64,000 nt of DNA from Przewalskia tangutica. Its lineage: Eukaryota > Streptophyta > Magnoliopsida > Solanales > Solanaceae. The DNA is taken from contig CM056733.1 of the NCBI GenBank assembly GCA_029844215.1, forward strand, positions 14,505,501-14,569,500. The letters run 5' to 3'. The notes under the pieces are model-generated. The model was not told where the DNA came from. It saw nothing but the letters and a program-made list of their open reading frames with translations, and made no database searches. The position numbers and the translations under genes are program-made. This document shows, in pieces, positions 12,301 to 24,500 of this stretch. Within the stretch, counting starts at the first letter, position 1, and each line of letters begins with the position of its first letter.

Positions 12301-12835
12301 AACCGGCTATTTCCAGCACACATAGGAAATTCTCAACTAATCAGGCCAAGTACTTATCAAGGCACACATGGAAATAATTCTCATTTAACAAGCCAAAGTA
12401 CTTATCAAGGCACACATAGAATAATTCTCATTTAACAAGCCAAAGTACTTATCCGGGCACAAATAGAATAATTCTCATTTAACAAGTCAAAGTACTTATC
12501 AAGGCACTCTTAGACAAATTCTCAATTTATCAAGCCAAAGTACTAATCAAGGCATCACATAGAATTATTCTCAATTAAATAGGCCAAAGTACTAATCAAG
12601 GCACACTTAGACAAATTCTCAATTTATCAAGCCAAAGTACTAATCAAGGCACACTTAGACAAATTCTCAATTTATCAAGCCAAAGTACTAATCAAGGCAC
12701 ACTTAGACAAATTCTCAATTTATCAAGCCAAAGTACTAATCAAGGCACACTTAGACAAATTCTCAATTTATCAAGCCAAAGTACTAATCAAGGCATCACA
12801 TAGAATTATTCTCAATTAAATAGGCCAAAGTACTA
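12301..12835. repeat. 48-bp minisatellite, about 11 units, in solo LTR B
   Basis: The unit contains CAAGCCAAAGTACTAATCAA followed by GGCACACTTAGACAAATTCT. CAAAGTACT-type boxes recur every 46-49 bp. The central units are nearly identical, while the outer ones carry variants such as CATCACATAGAATTATTCTC, so the array has grown by local duplication of its middle units. Confidence 0.9.
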
Positions 12836-15800
12836 CGTACGTACATTCTTTTCAAAAGACTCCTTTTTGTGTAAAATCCCAAGATACTAACACCCGTAGT
12901 ATCAACGCATGTCTATTTTTCAAAGTAAGTTACTACACGTTTAGAAAACTCATTTCAAGGCTTGAAATCAAGTAACTTCAAATTTTCACAATCTTGGCAA
13001 CTTATGCCCTTTAATCAAAATAGACAACTTTCTAAACCTTTCATAAAGCCGTTATAACCAACTTCCCATAAAGCCGTTATAACCCTTTATGATTTTTGAC
13101 CTATCCATTCCTTTTATAACCAAGAGACTTATGCTTTTAAAACTAAGTATCACATACTTACAAATCAAGTTCTCAACTTTCAAATTACTTCAAGTCTCTT
13201 AATATAAAGAAAACAAGTTTCTTCTACTTTAAACTTCAAGTAACTCACACCTTTAAGACAAGTTACTTCTCTTAACCCATGTACTTTCTCCTCTTTAAAT
13301 CAAATAAGTAAATCACTCCTTTGACTCTAAAGTCATTATAATGACCTTTAGGTTTTTGGAACTAAGGCACTAGCCGAAAGATTTGGAAACCACTTCCTTT
13401 TCAAGACTCTATGTACTTTAAGTAAAATACTTTCACTTTTAAGAATCCAAACTTCACTAAGAAAATGGATTTTACAACTTACAATTTAAACATCAAAGTA
13501 CAATCAAGGAAGTTCATAGAACAAATTCTATTCTAGGCAATCCAAATACAACCAAGTAATGGATCATTTAAGGAGTAGAACATACTTTCTTAATCTTAAG
13601 GAATCATGCTAGAATAGGAGATAGTTCACATACCTTTTCGGCTAAATCCACAAGCTAAGCCGAATACGCTGCACGTAGTGTTGTCAACCTATAATGGTCA
13701 CAACAAGACTATCAACTTCTAGTCTCTAACGTAGAATAATACTAAGTATATGGTCGCTAATTCTACGGAAAATCGGGCAGCACTTCCTTTGTTTCTACTC
13801 ACTTTGCCACCTTTTTCAAGGCTGAATACAATAACCAAACATGCCACATTTAAGGCTCCAACAACAACCAACCAAAAGGGGATTACACGCCTTACAATAC
13901 GTGTAAAATTCCGCCCCACAATTCATATCAAATAGTATAATACTACACTAGCCATTCTCGGCCAACATATAACCAATAACACTACGTCTTTTCCAATCCT
14001 TTTCCAAATTCAAGTTCTTAGGTCAACATGTTATTTAGATATAAACAACTTCAACAACTACAATTTCCTTCAAACACAACATGCGACGACTTAAACGAAT
14101 AATCAACTTGAATTGTAGTCTTAAGGCTAACATGCTAGTTTTTCTGTTACACCCCGTAATTCAAGAACATGATTATAGAATTAAGATTGGAATGTCGAAA
14201 GGAAAGGATTTTTACATTTCCTTATACGGAAAATTTTCGAGTTTAATGTGATGACAAGAATTAATTCTAGTAATGGAATTATTTTTCATTAGAATTATGG
14301 ACTTAGTGGATTTATTAAGTCTTGGTATACTATGTTACATGTCCATCGAAATGGGATGAAAAATAACTAAGTGTGGATGAAATATTTTGTGAAGAAATAC
14401 TTTACCAATAGGAGGTTAGCAAGTGCCCTCCCCACTTGTCTTGTGAAGACTCCACACACCTTTATATAGATAAGTCTTGAAGACTTAGAACAAAAGATAT
14501 TCATCCATACAAACCCTCATCTCTCCAAAAACCTAGAGCAATTCGAAATCCCCATATCCAAAGACAAGATCAAGATCAAAGTATTTTCTTTCCAAGATTA
14601 AGCACCCTTAACCCCTAAATCTAGGTTGGGCCGAAAATAGAATGAAATCCTAGGGGTTTTCCGTCGACTTTTTGGAAGCGAAACGTGAAGAGAAGTTGAT
14701 CCTAAGGTTGTAGGGGATACATATATGTGATTGGAACTTGAAGAAGTGGAGCGAAACGAAAACTGCGGACCAATAAAGACCGGACTATTTTGGGGCATTT
14801 TTGGGTAAAAAAAATGAGGTAAAAGTCCTTCTTCTTTTAAAGTAATTGGATATTACTTATTGTTATAATGTATGGATGAACTTGTGTTAAAAAGAATGAA
14901 GAATAAAAAGCGTTTGAGCCATTTTTTGGGGCTAAAACCGATTTGGGACAGATATGGTGTAAATGGAATTCGTTGGTTATTGTCGTTGTTATCTTCACCT
15001 ATTGCATGTTATAATGGATTAATATTGTTGTTATAACTTATGTAGATGTTTTGGAACTCGAATTGGAATAAAAAGGATTAAGGAAAGAGTTATCGGATTT
15101 TAGTTATCTTAGTAGAATCTATAAAAAGCGTTGGATATTGTCGTGCGCTTTTAGGATCGCTTTAGACGTGTTGTATGCTGGAAAATCAGCCCCTATATTT
15201 CATGTTTAATGTAGTAGATTGCTAATGAAAACCCCGAAGGAATAAGGGTGTGGAAAGGCGTTGAAAGGCCTCACATTCCACCCTCGTTATAGTAATTATG
15301 GACTATTTTAGGGGCTGTTTTGGTATGGTTTTGGGGCAGAATTTTACACGTCCTGTTAAGGCGTGTAATCCCCTTTGGTTAGCTGAATTGTTGAGCCTTA
15401 AATGTGGCATGTTTGGTTATTGAATTCGGCCTTGAAAAAGGTGGCAAAGTATGTAGAAACAAAGGAAGTGCTGTCCAATTTTCCGTAGAATTTAGTGACT
15501 TTGCACTTAGAATATTCTACGTTCGAAGATAAAAGTTAATGGACGTATTATGGCCATTATAGGTTGAAGTACTAAGTATAGCGTATTCTACTTGAAGGAT
15601 GGAATAGCTATCAAGGTTGAAGTACTTTGGAGCATTTTGCTATTTGTCGATAATCGTCGCATTTTGCTATTTGTCGATAATCGTCGCGAGGTATGTGAAC
15701 CTCTTCCTTCTTTTGACATGATTCTATGTATGGAATATACATGTAGTACTATTTCATGATTCCTTCTACTCTTAGAAGTTAAGAGGTATGTATGTTGATT

Positions 15801-16822
15801 TACTCTACGTAAAGGTTATGTCTAAGTTATCCTAAGTTCTTACCAAGTCTTATGGGGGATGTTGGTAAGAGTCGTTAGGAGGTATTTGGAGCCAAGTTGA
15901 CTTGGCTAAGTTACGACACAAATGAGAATAAGAATCGAACAAGCCACTGCAGCGTTAATAAAGGAAAATGTAATGACAATCAATTAAGTTAAAATGAGTA
16001 GAATTCTCCATCTGCATAGAAGCTAAGATAAGACAAAATTGTATTACATTTTCTAGATCATGGCTACTCGATTAAGATCGTTATAAATAAGTATAACTTA
16101 TTCACAACGCACCAAAGTATATGTTTTATAAGAATTTACGTATGAAGTTTTAAGACTATGAACCTCAAATTTTTAAAAGGTTAAGGGACTTTATTTTTCA
16201 AGTTATGGGACTTGATTCTTAAAGGAAGAAATGAATTGATTTAAAAGTATAGAATACTTGATTTGGAAAGTATTGATTTCTTGCCATTCTAAAGTTAAGA
16301 AACTTGTTTTCTTAAAAGTTAAGAGACTTGAAGTATTTTGAAAGCTATGTGATTTGAATTGAAAGTATAAGTTTCTTGGTCATAAAAGGAATGAATTTGT
16401 CTAAGACATAAAGAGTTATAACGACTTTATGGGAAGTTGGTTATAACAACTTTATGGAAGATTAAAAGAATGGTTTTCTTCAGTAATGTAAACAAAGAAA
16501 TGATTTGAAATAAAGAAGGGCAAATTGTTTTAAAGGTACCAATTGCTTAAGGTTTTAAAGAAAGAAGTCACTTGATTTAGAAGCCTATAAATGTATTTCT
16601 AAAAGGTATTGTGACTTGTCTTGAAAAGTAGATATGACTTGATACTACGGTTATTAGTATCTTGGAAGTTTTATTTGAAAGAGAATCATTTTAAAGGAGT
16701 AGAGACACGTAGTACGTTGGGTTAAATTTCCGGATTTCATAATGACATGGTAGTGCCTTAAGTAAACAAAAATGAGAGTGTATATGAACAAGCTAATAAG
16801 AAGTTAGGGGATTTCTTAACTT

Positions 16823-16990
16823 GCTTATGTAATGTATGATAAGCCGGTGGTGCTTATGTTATGTATGGTAAGCCGGTGGTGCTTATGTTATGTATGATAA
16901 GTCGGTAGTGCTTATGTTATGTATGATAAGTCGGTAGTGCTTATGTTATGTATGATAAGCCGGTAGGGCTTATGTTATGTATGATGGCCG
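16823..16990. repeat. 29-bp tandem repeat, six units
   Basis: Units start at 16823, 16852, 16881, 16910, 16939 and 16968, each GCTTATGTTATGTATGATAA followed by GCCGGTGGT or a close variant. The last unit is shortened. It lies in solo LTR C; the related gypsy-1 LTRs have only a single related copy here. Confidence 0.9.
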
Positions 16991-16998
16991 GTTGAGTT

Positions 16999-17160
16999 AG
17001 GGTAAGAGTATAAATGAGGGGTAAACCCCCAAGACGTTATACCACCTTCTCCAGGGTAAGAGTATAAATGAGGGGTAAACCCCCAAGACGTTATACCACC
17101 TTCTTCAGTGTAAGAGTATAAATGAGGGGTAAACCCCCAAGACGTTATATCACCTGTTCC
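16999..17160. repeat. 54-bp tandem repeat, three units
   Basis: Three consecutive units (16999, 17053 and 17107) each begin AGGGTAAGAGTATAAATGAG or AGTGTAAGAG and run on to CCAAGACGTTATA(C/T)CACC. They differ at only a few positions. Confidence 0.9.
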
Positions 17161-19376
17161 GTAAATTTGCTACATATGATGCGAGGAATACCTCATGCGA
17201 GTCCTTATGGGCTTATGCGGGTGAAATAGTCCCATGCGGGCGGGTACAACCTATGCGAGGAATACCTCATGCGGGTGAAATAGTCCCAGGAGTAGGATTG
17301 CTTATCGATACTACGGGCGAGGGACCCTGTTTTGATCATGAGCCTCATATTTTTATGCAGTATACCTTTATGGGCAGACTTATGTGATTTTATCGCGTCC
17401 CAGTTAGTCGGCAGTATACCTTTATGGGCAGACTTATGTGACTCTATCGCGTCCCAGATTGGGCCGACAGTATAGACGTTCCTCCATAAAGGGACGGATT
17501 AGGTTATGCAAGATACGTAAGTTATATATTTATGAACTTGATGAGTTTTCTTAAGTATGTACGTAAGAATTTAACTATACTCTTATGGAAAAATGGGAAA
17601 AGATAATAAGGTATGATTAAGTTCACGAGATGGAAATGACACGGTAGGATCTGGTATTTACCCTTTCTTTATACTTGCCCATGTCATTCTTTTGTACAAT
17701 TATGATTTGTTAATGTACCTTATTTTTCGTTCCATATTCGCACTGTTGTTATCGACCCCGCCGGGCTGCGTTCATGTCCGCAGGTTTAGGTACACAGTTG
17801 TGGATCCGCGAGCTTAGGATCCCGGTTCAGCATTTTGAGATGGCTCCAATGTTCCGGAGCTTGTCGTCATGGTTATGTATATTCAGGGGTACGGCGGGGC
17901 CCTGTCCCGTCATAGCATTGGTCCAAATCTTAGAGGTCTGTATTCATCTGTGGGCTGGACTGGCTAGAGTTGATTTTACATTGTTAAACAGTGTAGACCC
18001 TTTCGGGTAATTTTTATGTTATGGCAGCCTTATCGGCTTGGCCTTAGTTTTTTTTTAAAAAAATGTTATTTATCTTCCGCAGTTTATTATGTTGTATGAG
18101 TATAAGGGTGCCCAGGTAGGGCACCAGTCGCGGCCCGGGTTCGGGTCGTGACATTTTCGGATTAGGGTTCCAATAGCCAATACACTAATCCAACTACATA
18201 AATATAACTCATGCTTGCTAAAATCCATAGCTACAATGATAAGTAAACTTAATTACTAAAACGACAAGATTATACCTTTCAAAGCCCTTAAAAATTTCCA
18301 AGATTCAAAGTCGCGCCTTAGCAATTCTTAGCTCCTTTCCTTAGGTTCCAATCCGCTCCAAGCACTCCTTAGAGGCCTATGAAGAACCCATCTTCAAGTT
18401 CCAACTTCAAAGTTGAAGAACTCCAATAGTTTCCGCCTTGCGACTAACGTGAAAATGCGTTTTTTTCGAAATCTTTCTATTGAGATAACCTTACAATACC
18501 CTTGGGGACATTGGGTTAAAGTCTTGTAGCTAATGGATCAAAATCACAAATTTTTTTTTGTGTGGGAGGTGCACTAAGCCGAGAGCAATATTGGCTAAGC
18601 TCAAAGTTTCTTGAAATTTTTTCTAAGTATAGAATGCTCAAGTCTTGCTACTAGTAGTATACTTATAACACAATGGAGGGCTTGGATAATAACACTTGTT
18701 AAAATTGGAGGGAAGAGATCAAGCCAAATGGCTCTTGACTTGGTCAACTTTGTCAAGCTCTAGCAAGACTAATCTTTCACCTCGGTCAATGACCATTATG
18801 CCATTGCATAAATTCGACCAAGCCATGTGGGGGAGGTGCCACGTGTCGCCCTCTCATTCGTCCATAAAAATTCCGTAACTCTCGTGGGCCCCACAAAACG
18901 TAAAATTTCTCGGGTGGGCCCCACGTGACCAAATCCGTAAAAATAAATTTCCATAATAATAATAAGTTCCATATTCTTCAAATAATACATTTTGAGAATC
19001 CAATTCTCAACAACGAACATTTTTCCTTTCCGACTTCCGGAAGATTTTCCGTCGGAAAAACAATTCTTCCTTTCGTATCAATTTCCAAGTCTTGTTTCCT
19101 TACGTATATTCTCTTATACATGTCCTGGACTTACGGGGTGTAACAGGAAGTATGTAGTACTTTGGGTTAAATTCCCGGATCTTTATAAAAGACATGTTAG
19201 TGCCTTAAGTAAACTAAAATGAGAGTGTATGTGAACAAGAATAATAAGAAGTTAGAGGATTCTTAACTTGCTTATATATTGTATGATAGCCGGTTTTGTG
19301 CTGGTGGTATATTATTCACTACGGGGTCATTCCCCGGGTTTGTGGCATTTGCATATTCTGTGGATTTGCTACCCAC

Positions 19377-19560
19377 GATGCGAGGAATACCTCATGCGAG
19401 TCTGTAAGGGCTTATGCGGGTGAAATAGTCCCATGCGGGCGGGTCCAGCCTATGCGAGGAATACCTCATGCGAGTCCGTAAGGGCTTATGCGGGTGAAAT
19501 AGTCCCGTCACGAGGAATACCTCATGCGGGTCCACGCGACCTATCGCGGTGGAATAGTCC
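19377..19560. repeat. GC-rich LTR repeat block (GCGAGGAATACCTCATGCG units)
   Basis: GCGAGGAATACCTCATGCGA, then GTCCGTAAGGGCTTATGCGG and GTGAAATAGTCCCATGC, recur two to three times at spacings of about 55-75 bp. The same block is present in the 3' LTR (27353-27540), in solo LTR C (17180-17290), in reverse in solo LTR B (12050-12215) and in looser form in the gypsy-2 family. It marks a segment shared across LTR families. Confidence 0.8.
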
Positions 19561-20181
19561 CGAGTAGGGTTGCTTAATGACATCGCGCGGGTGGCCCTGC
19601 TTTGATCGTGAGCTTCCTATTGTATATTGTAAGTATACTACTATTTACTCTCATTGTTAGTAAGACACAGTGTACTGTAATTCGATTATCATACATGTCT
19701 CCGGCTTTGTTTTAAACTATGATGTAATTACGATTTTTCCAATTTTACATACTTAGTACATATCAGTGTAATCGACCCGCCCTCGGGGCTACGCTCATGC
19801 CGCAAAGGTAGCGGTGGTGGATCCTCATTCTTAGGATCACTTATCAGACGTCAGAAGTTCCATTTCTCCGGAGGCTTGTCTCTTTTGGTACAGTCTTTCC
19901 CTGATGTTGTAGATTTATGTACATTCGTGGTATGGCGAACCCTGTCGCCACATTTGTTATTCCTGCAGTGCGTATTCACCTATGTGGTCATGAACCGTAA
20001 GCCAGGTTATGCTTGTACTTTTGATTATGTTTATATTATGGAAAGCGGTCTTATCGGCCAGCCCGCGATGTTTATTGTTTACACGTGTGTTTATGTTGTG
20101 TATGTTCACCGCTATTCTCGATGTATACAGGCAGGTGCCTGTGTAGGGCACGATGCGCGCCCCGGGTGGTCGTGACAAAAG

Positions 20182-20192
20182 TGGTATCGAGC
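20182..20192 (+). promoter_or_regulatory. Gypsy-1 primer-binding site (initiator Met-tRNA type)
   Basis: TGGTATCGAGC lies four bases after the 5' LTR. It is one base short of TGGTATCAGAGC, the complement of the plant initiator tRNA-Met 3' end. Gypsy-2 has the identical shortened form at its own site. Confidence 0.75.
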
Positions 20193-20376
20193 GCTTAGTC
20201 CTCGGAAAGTGTCTGACGCCGTGTCTAGTAGAGTCTTGATTATCGGTGTGTTGTGCACCACATCTATAATCGTGAGGTGCAGGACATTTAGGATTGGTTT
20301 CCATTCTTCTCTCGAGATCGCAAGAGAGTCGCCTTATTAGGTTGAATCCTCTCTGACCTCTTCTTATGAAACAGTT

Positions 20377-21532
20377 ATGCCTCCACGGAAGGCGACCAGG
20401 GCCCAGAAGGGCAAGGCAGCAGCAGGAGCTGCTAGCGGTACTCAGAGGGTTACACGGACTCAGGCATGGACTATGCCTGAGGTAGTAGGTGGGTCGGCGA
20501 GTTCAACCACGCTGGCAGTATTAGAGGAGCCGAGAGCGGCAGTAGCTCCAGAGGTTCGGTGCGAGCCTCCACCCCACAACCAGAGTGAGTATAGAGGCGG
20601 GAGAAGATCCGTTATTGACCAAGATAGTAGCGGCAATGGCGATAGAGCGGCGGTAACCCAGAGCCGATTTGCGGATTAGGGATTTTCGGGTTGTCATCCA
20701 CCGAAGTTTTATGGTTCGAGGTCCGGCGAGGATCCGCAGGAGTTCATTCGGCAGCCTACGGACCATGCAGTTCATAGGGCTTGAGACAGTGCATTACGCT
20801 AGCCTCTTCTGGGTTCGCCGATATTGCGTTGGAACTGTTTGAGTCGTGGTTCTTTGTCGAGAGGTGAGGATGCTCTTCCACTGTTTGGGAGGAGTTCACA
20901 GAGGCCTTCATGGATCACTTTTGCCACCGAGATGAGGAGAGCCGGGTAGATAGATTCTTGACCTTGAGGCGAGCAGGAGGACTATCAGGGAGTACAGCCT
21001 GGAGTTTGACTCATTGGCCAGACATGCGCACACTATTGTAGCTGACATGGCGGATAGAGTTCATCGTTATGTGATGGGGCTAGACCGTCATATGATTACT
21101 GCATGCTTAGGGGTGCCTCTTCAGCCCGGTATGGACATTGCCGGAGATCACGAGCCTATCGCGAGAGGATAGAGGATAGAGAGCGGGAGGACCAGATTGA
21201 CTCGGGCGGCCCAAAGCGGCAGTGACAGCAGGTCTCGTGGCGATTTGGCGGACAGCCTCAGCAGCAGACTGGGTCCACATTCCAGCCAGCACAGAGTGCT
21301 CCGTCACAATTTTCGCGGGAGGTCCGATCACCAGTCATTCGTGAGCAGTCGTGGCTCCAGGACTTCGGGGTTTCAGGGAGGCAGAGATCGTCGCCGATCG
21401 AGGCCACCCACATCTCGGTGTGCTCGATGTGGTAGATCGCACCCAGGCGAGTGTCGTGTTCCTGCAGGAGCTTGTTACTCTTGTGGCCAGCTGGGCCATT
21501 TGAAGAGAGATTGTCCGTCGAGAGCGGCGTAG
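20377..21532 (+). pseudogene. Gypsy-1 gag (broken)
   Basis: Gag forms the virus-like particle around the element RNA. A plausible ATG at 20377 opens an Ala/Arg-rich start (MPPRKATRAQKGKAAAGAAS). The retrotransposon-gag core (DRFLTL, then YSLEFDSLARHA, DRVHRYVMGL) can be followed through several frames between 20690 and 21160. A CCHC zinc knuckle (CYSCGQLGHLKRDC) lies at about 21473-21515, and a TAG at 21530-21532 ends that frame just before the protease region. At least two frameshifts separate the N-terminus from the knuckle. Confidence 0.85.
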
Positions 21533-24500
21533 GTGGTGCAGTGCGGTAAGCGGGATCGATTCTTTGGGTCTTCCTCTCCTTCTGTGGTTATGCGCCCTGG
21601 AGGGCAGGGCACTTACGGACCGGCAGGCCGCGGTAGAGGCCGTGGTGGTGGTTCCAGTTCTAGCGGTCCTCAGAACCGCATTTATTCATTAGCCAGCCGC
21701 CAGGATCAGGAGGCTTCCCCTGACGTCGTCACAGGTACATTATTGATTTCAGACTGTGATGTTTATGCTTTGATAGATCCAGGTTCTACCTTGTCCTATG
21801 TGTCCCCTCTTATTGCGGGTAGAATCGGGATAGAGCCGGTGTCGATAGAGCCTTTTGAGGTAGCTACGCCAGTGGGTGATTCGGTGTTAGCTGAGCGGGT
21901 GTATAGAGGTTGTCCGGTGTTTATTTACAGTCGTCAGACCCTTGCAGACTTGATAGAGTTGGAGATGACAGATTTTGATGTCATTATGGGTATGGACTGG
22001 TTGGCTTCTTGTTATGCCAACGTTGACTGTAGGGACAGGTTGGTTCGGTTCCAGTTTCCTGGCGAGCCAGTTATCGAGTGGAAAGGCAACACAGCGTCGC
22101 CGAGGGGTAGGTTTATTTCTTACCTCAAGGCTAGGAAGATGGTGCGAGCGGTACATCTATCATCCGTTCGTATTTGATACAGGCCGAGGTGCGCTTCTTG
22201 ATCGATTGCGATGGTTAGGGAGTTTCGGATGTGTTCCCGGATGATCTTCCCGTATCCTCCCGAGAGGAGATTGAGTTTTGTATTGACACGCTGCGCACAC
22301 TCGACCTATTTCCATTCCGCCATACAGGATGGCACCGCCGAGTTGAGGATCCAAGGACCACCGAAAGATTTGCCGGAAAAAGGCTTTATCGTGCCTAGTG
22401 TATCTCCCCGAGGCGCGGTTTTGTTTGTGAAGAAGAAGGATGGGACGCTGCGTATGTGTGTTGATTACAGGCAACTGAATAAGGTAACTATTAAGAATAG
22501 GTACCCCCTCCCCAGGATTGATGATTTGTTTGACCAGTTGCAGGGTGCGAGGTGTTTCTCCAAGATAGACATGCGGTCTGGTTATCATCAGGTACGAGTT
22601 CGAGAGGCAGATATCTCAAAGACTGCATTCAGGACTCGGTATGTGCACTATGAGTTCAGGGTTATGTCTTTCGGTTTGACCAACGCTCCAGCGGTATTTA
22701 TGGATTTGATGAACCGGGTGTTCAAGCCATTTTTGGATACATTTGTGATAGTATTCATCGATGACATCCTGGTTTATTCGCGGACAGAGCAGGAGCATGC
22801 AGATCACTTGAGGACGGTACTTGGGGTTCTCCGGAGCCGACAGTTATTCGCCAAGTTCTCCAAGTGTGAGTTTTGGTTGGCCTCAGTGGCATTCCTGGGG
22901 CATATTATTGGGGCTGATGGTGTTCGGGTGGATACGGCAAAGATTGAGGCAGTCAAGTCTTGGCCGAGACCTACTACTCCGACCGAGGTGCGCAGTTTCT
23001 TGGGGCTGGCAGGTTATTATCGCAGGTTTGTGGAGCAGTTTGCTTCGATTTCAGCACCGTTGACTAGGCTGACTCAGAAGGCAGCCAAGTTCCAGTGGAC
23101 AGAGGCTTGCGAGAAGGGTTTCCAGTTGCTGAAGGAAAGGTTGACTACAGCTCCGCTTACTCTTCCCGAGGTTAGGCACGTAATCTATCGCGATGCCTCG
23201 CATCGGGCCAGGTGTATTTTGATGCAAAGACGGCAAGGTTATAGCCTATGCTTCCTGGCGATTCTAAGCATGAGAGGAATTACCCTACCCATGACTTAGA
23301 GTTGGCCGCAGTTATTCATGCCTTGAAGATTTGGAGACATTATTTGTATGGGGTTCATGTGGATATTTATACAGACCACAAGAGCCTCCAGTATATCTTC
23401 AGCGGAGGAGTGAACTGCGGCGAGACGGTGGTTAGAGTTGCTGAAAGATTATGATGTTGATATTCTATACCATCCGGGGAAGGCCAACGTAGTTGCTGAT
23501 GCCTTGAGTCGTAGATCGATGGGGAGCCTGTCAGAGGTACAGCCAGAGAGACAGGACATGGTCCGTCAGATCCACCAGTTAGCGAGCCTTGGGGTTCGTT
23601 TGATCGATACCGACGATAGCGGGGTACGGGTTCGTGAGGTTGCCGAGTCTTCCATCGTTGATGAGGTGAAGAGGCGACAGTTTGAGGACCCAGTGTTGGT
23701 ACGGTATCGAGATGCAACTCTTCGGGAGGAGAAGAGTCTATTCGAGGTAGCGCCTGATGGGGTGCTGAGATTTGAGGGCCGGTTGTGTGTTCCCGATGTG
23801 TCAGGACTTCGTCAGCAGATTCTGGGGGAGGCACACAGTGCTCGTTATTCTATTCATCCGGGGTCGACCAAGATGTACCATGACCTCAGATGTTTGTATT
23901 GGTGGGATGGCCTGAAGAGGGACGTGGCAGGTTTTGTTGCACAGTGTCCTAATTGCCAGCAGGTCAAGGTCGAGCACCAGAGGCCCAGTGGATTATTGCA
24001 GGCTATTGAGATTCTGACTTGGAAGTGGGAGGTGATCAACATGGACTTTGTTACAGGGTTACCTCGTACTCAGAGGAAGTACGACTCCATTTGGGTTATT
24101 GTTGTGGTGTGAAATCAGCCCATTTCCTTCCAGTCAGGACGACGTTTTCGGCTGAGGACTATGCCAAATTGTACATCAGAGATTGTGAGGCTGCACGGTG
24201 TCCCGGTGTCGATTATATCTGATAGGGGAGCCCAGTTTACGGCTAACTTCTGGAGGTCTTTTCAGAAGGGATTAGGGACACAAGTGAGTCTCGACAAAGA
24301 TTTCATCCTCGGTCGACGGCGTGAGCGTATCATCCGCACAACGAGGATATCCGCGAGCTGCGTGATTGATTTTAGTGGTAGTGGGAGGATCATTTGCCTC
24401 TTGTGGAGTTTGCTTATAACAACAACTACCATTCCAAAGATATCTGCATGGCGCCATACGAGGCTTTATATGGCGGAAATGTAGATTTCCGATTGGTTGG

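Larger units (their letters stand above)
14145..18153 (+). mobile_element. Solo LTR C (4.0 kb) inside solo LTR B
   Basis: It begins TGTTACACCCCGTAATTC and ends GGTCGTGACA, with TTTTC on both sides (14140-14144 and 18154-18158). It has no internal coding region. It is the innermost, and so among the youngest, of the nested insertions (LINE, gypsy-1 LTR, solo B, solo C). A TATATA box is at 14463-14468. Three kinds of tandem repeat sit in its second half (16823-16990, 16999-17160 and about 17180-17290). A 27-28 bp duplication containing TTTTGCTATTTGTCGATAAT lies at about 15630-15690. Confidence 0.93.
11132..19145 (-). mobile_element. Solo LTR B (4.0 kb, reversed) inside the gypsy-1 LTR
   Basis: On the minus strand it starts TGTTACACCCCGTAAGTCC at 19145 and ends GGGGTGTGACA at 11132. 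GGAAG flanks it at 11127-11131 and 19146-19150. Solo LTR C interrupts it at 14145-18153; without that its length is about 4,000 bp. No gag or pol is present. Its first several hundred bases resemble the LTR that begins at 61693, so both belong to one family. The piece 11132-14144 holds a 48-bp minisatellite and the shared GC-rich repeat block at about 12050-12215. Confidence 0.92.
9251..20177 (+). repeat. Gypsy-1 5' LTR, interrupted at 11132-19145
   Basis: The LTR pieces 9251-11131 and 19151-20177 match 25246-27126 and 27127-28180 of the 3' LTR. Net length is about 2,908 bp against 2,935 bp. A TATATAAT box is at 9587-9594 (25581-25588 in the 3' LTR). From about 19505 to the LTR end the match drops sharply because of many short indels. 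Confidence 0.92.

Noticed and set aside
12301..12835. Regular 48-bp repeats resembling a CRISPR array
   Set aside because: There are no unique spacers; repeat and spacer are the same in each unit and the setting is a plant LTR. It is a minisatellite.
17774..18010. 78-codon frame at the 3' end of solo LTR C
   Set aside because: It lies in the LTR terminal region shared by all these families; in other copies the frame is not kept.
19876..20304. Open frames at the LTR/leader border of gypsy-1
   Set aside because: They overlap the LTR end and primer-binding site and fall in the indel-rich stretch.
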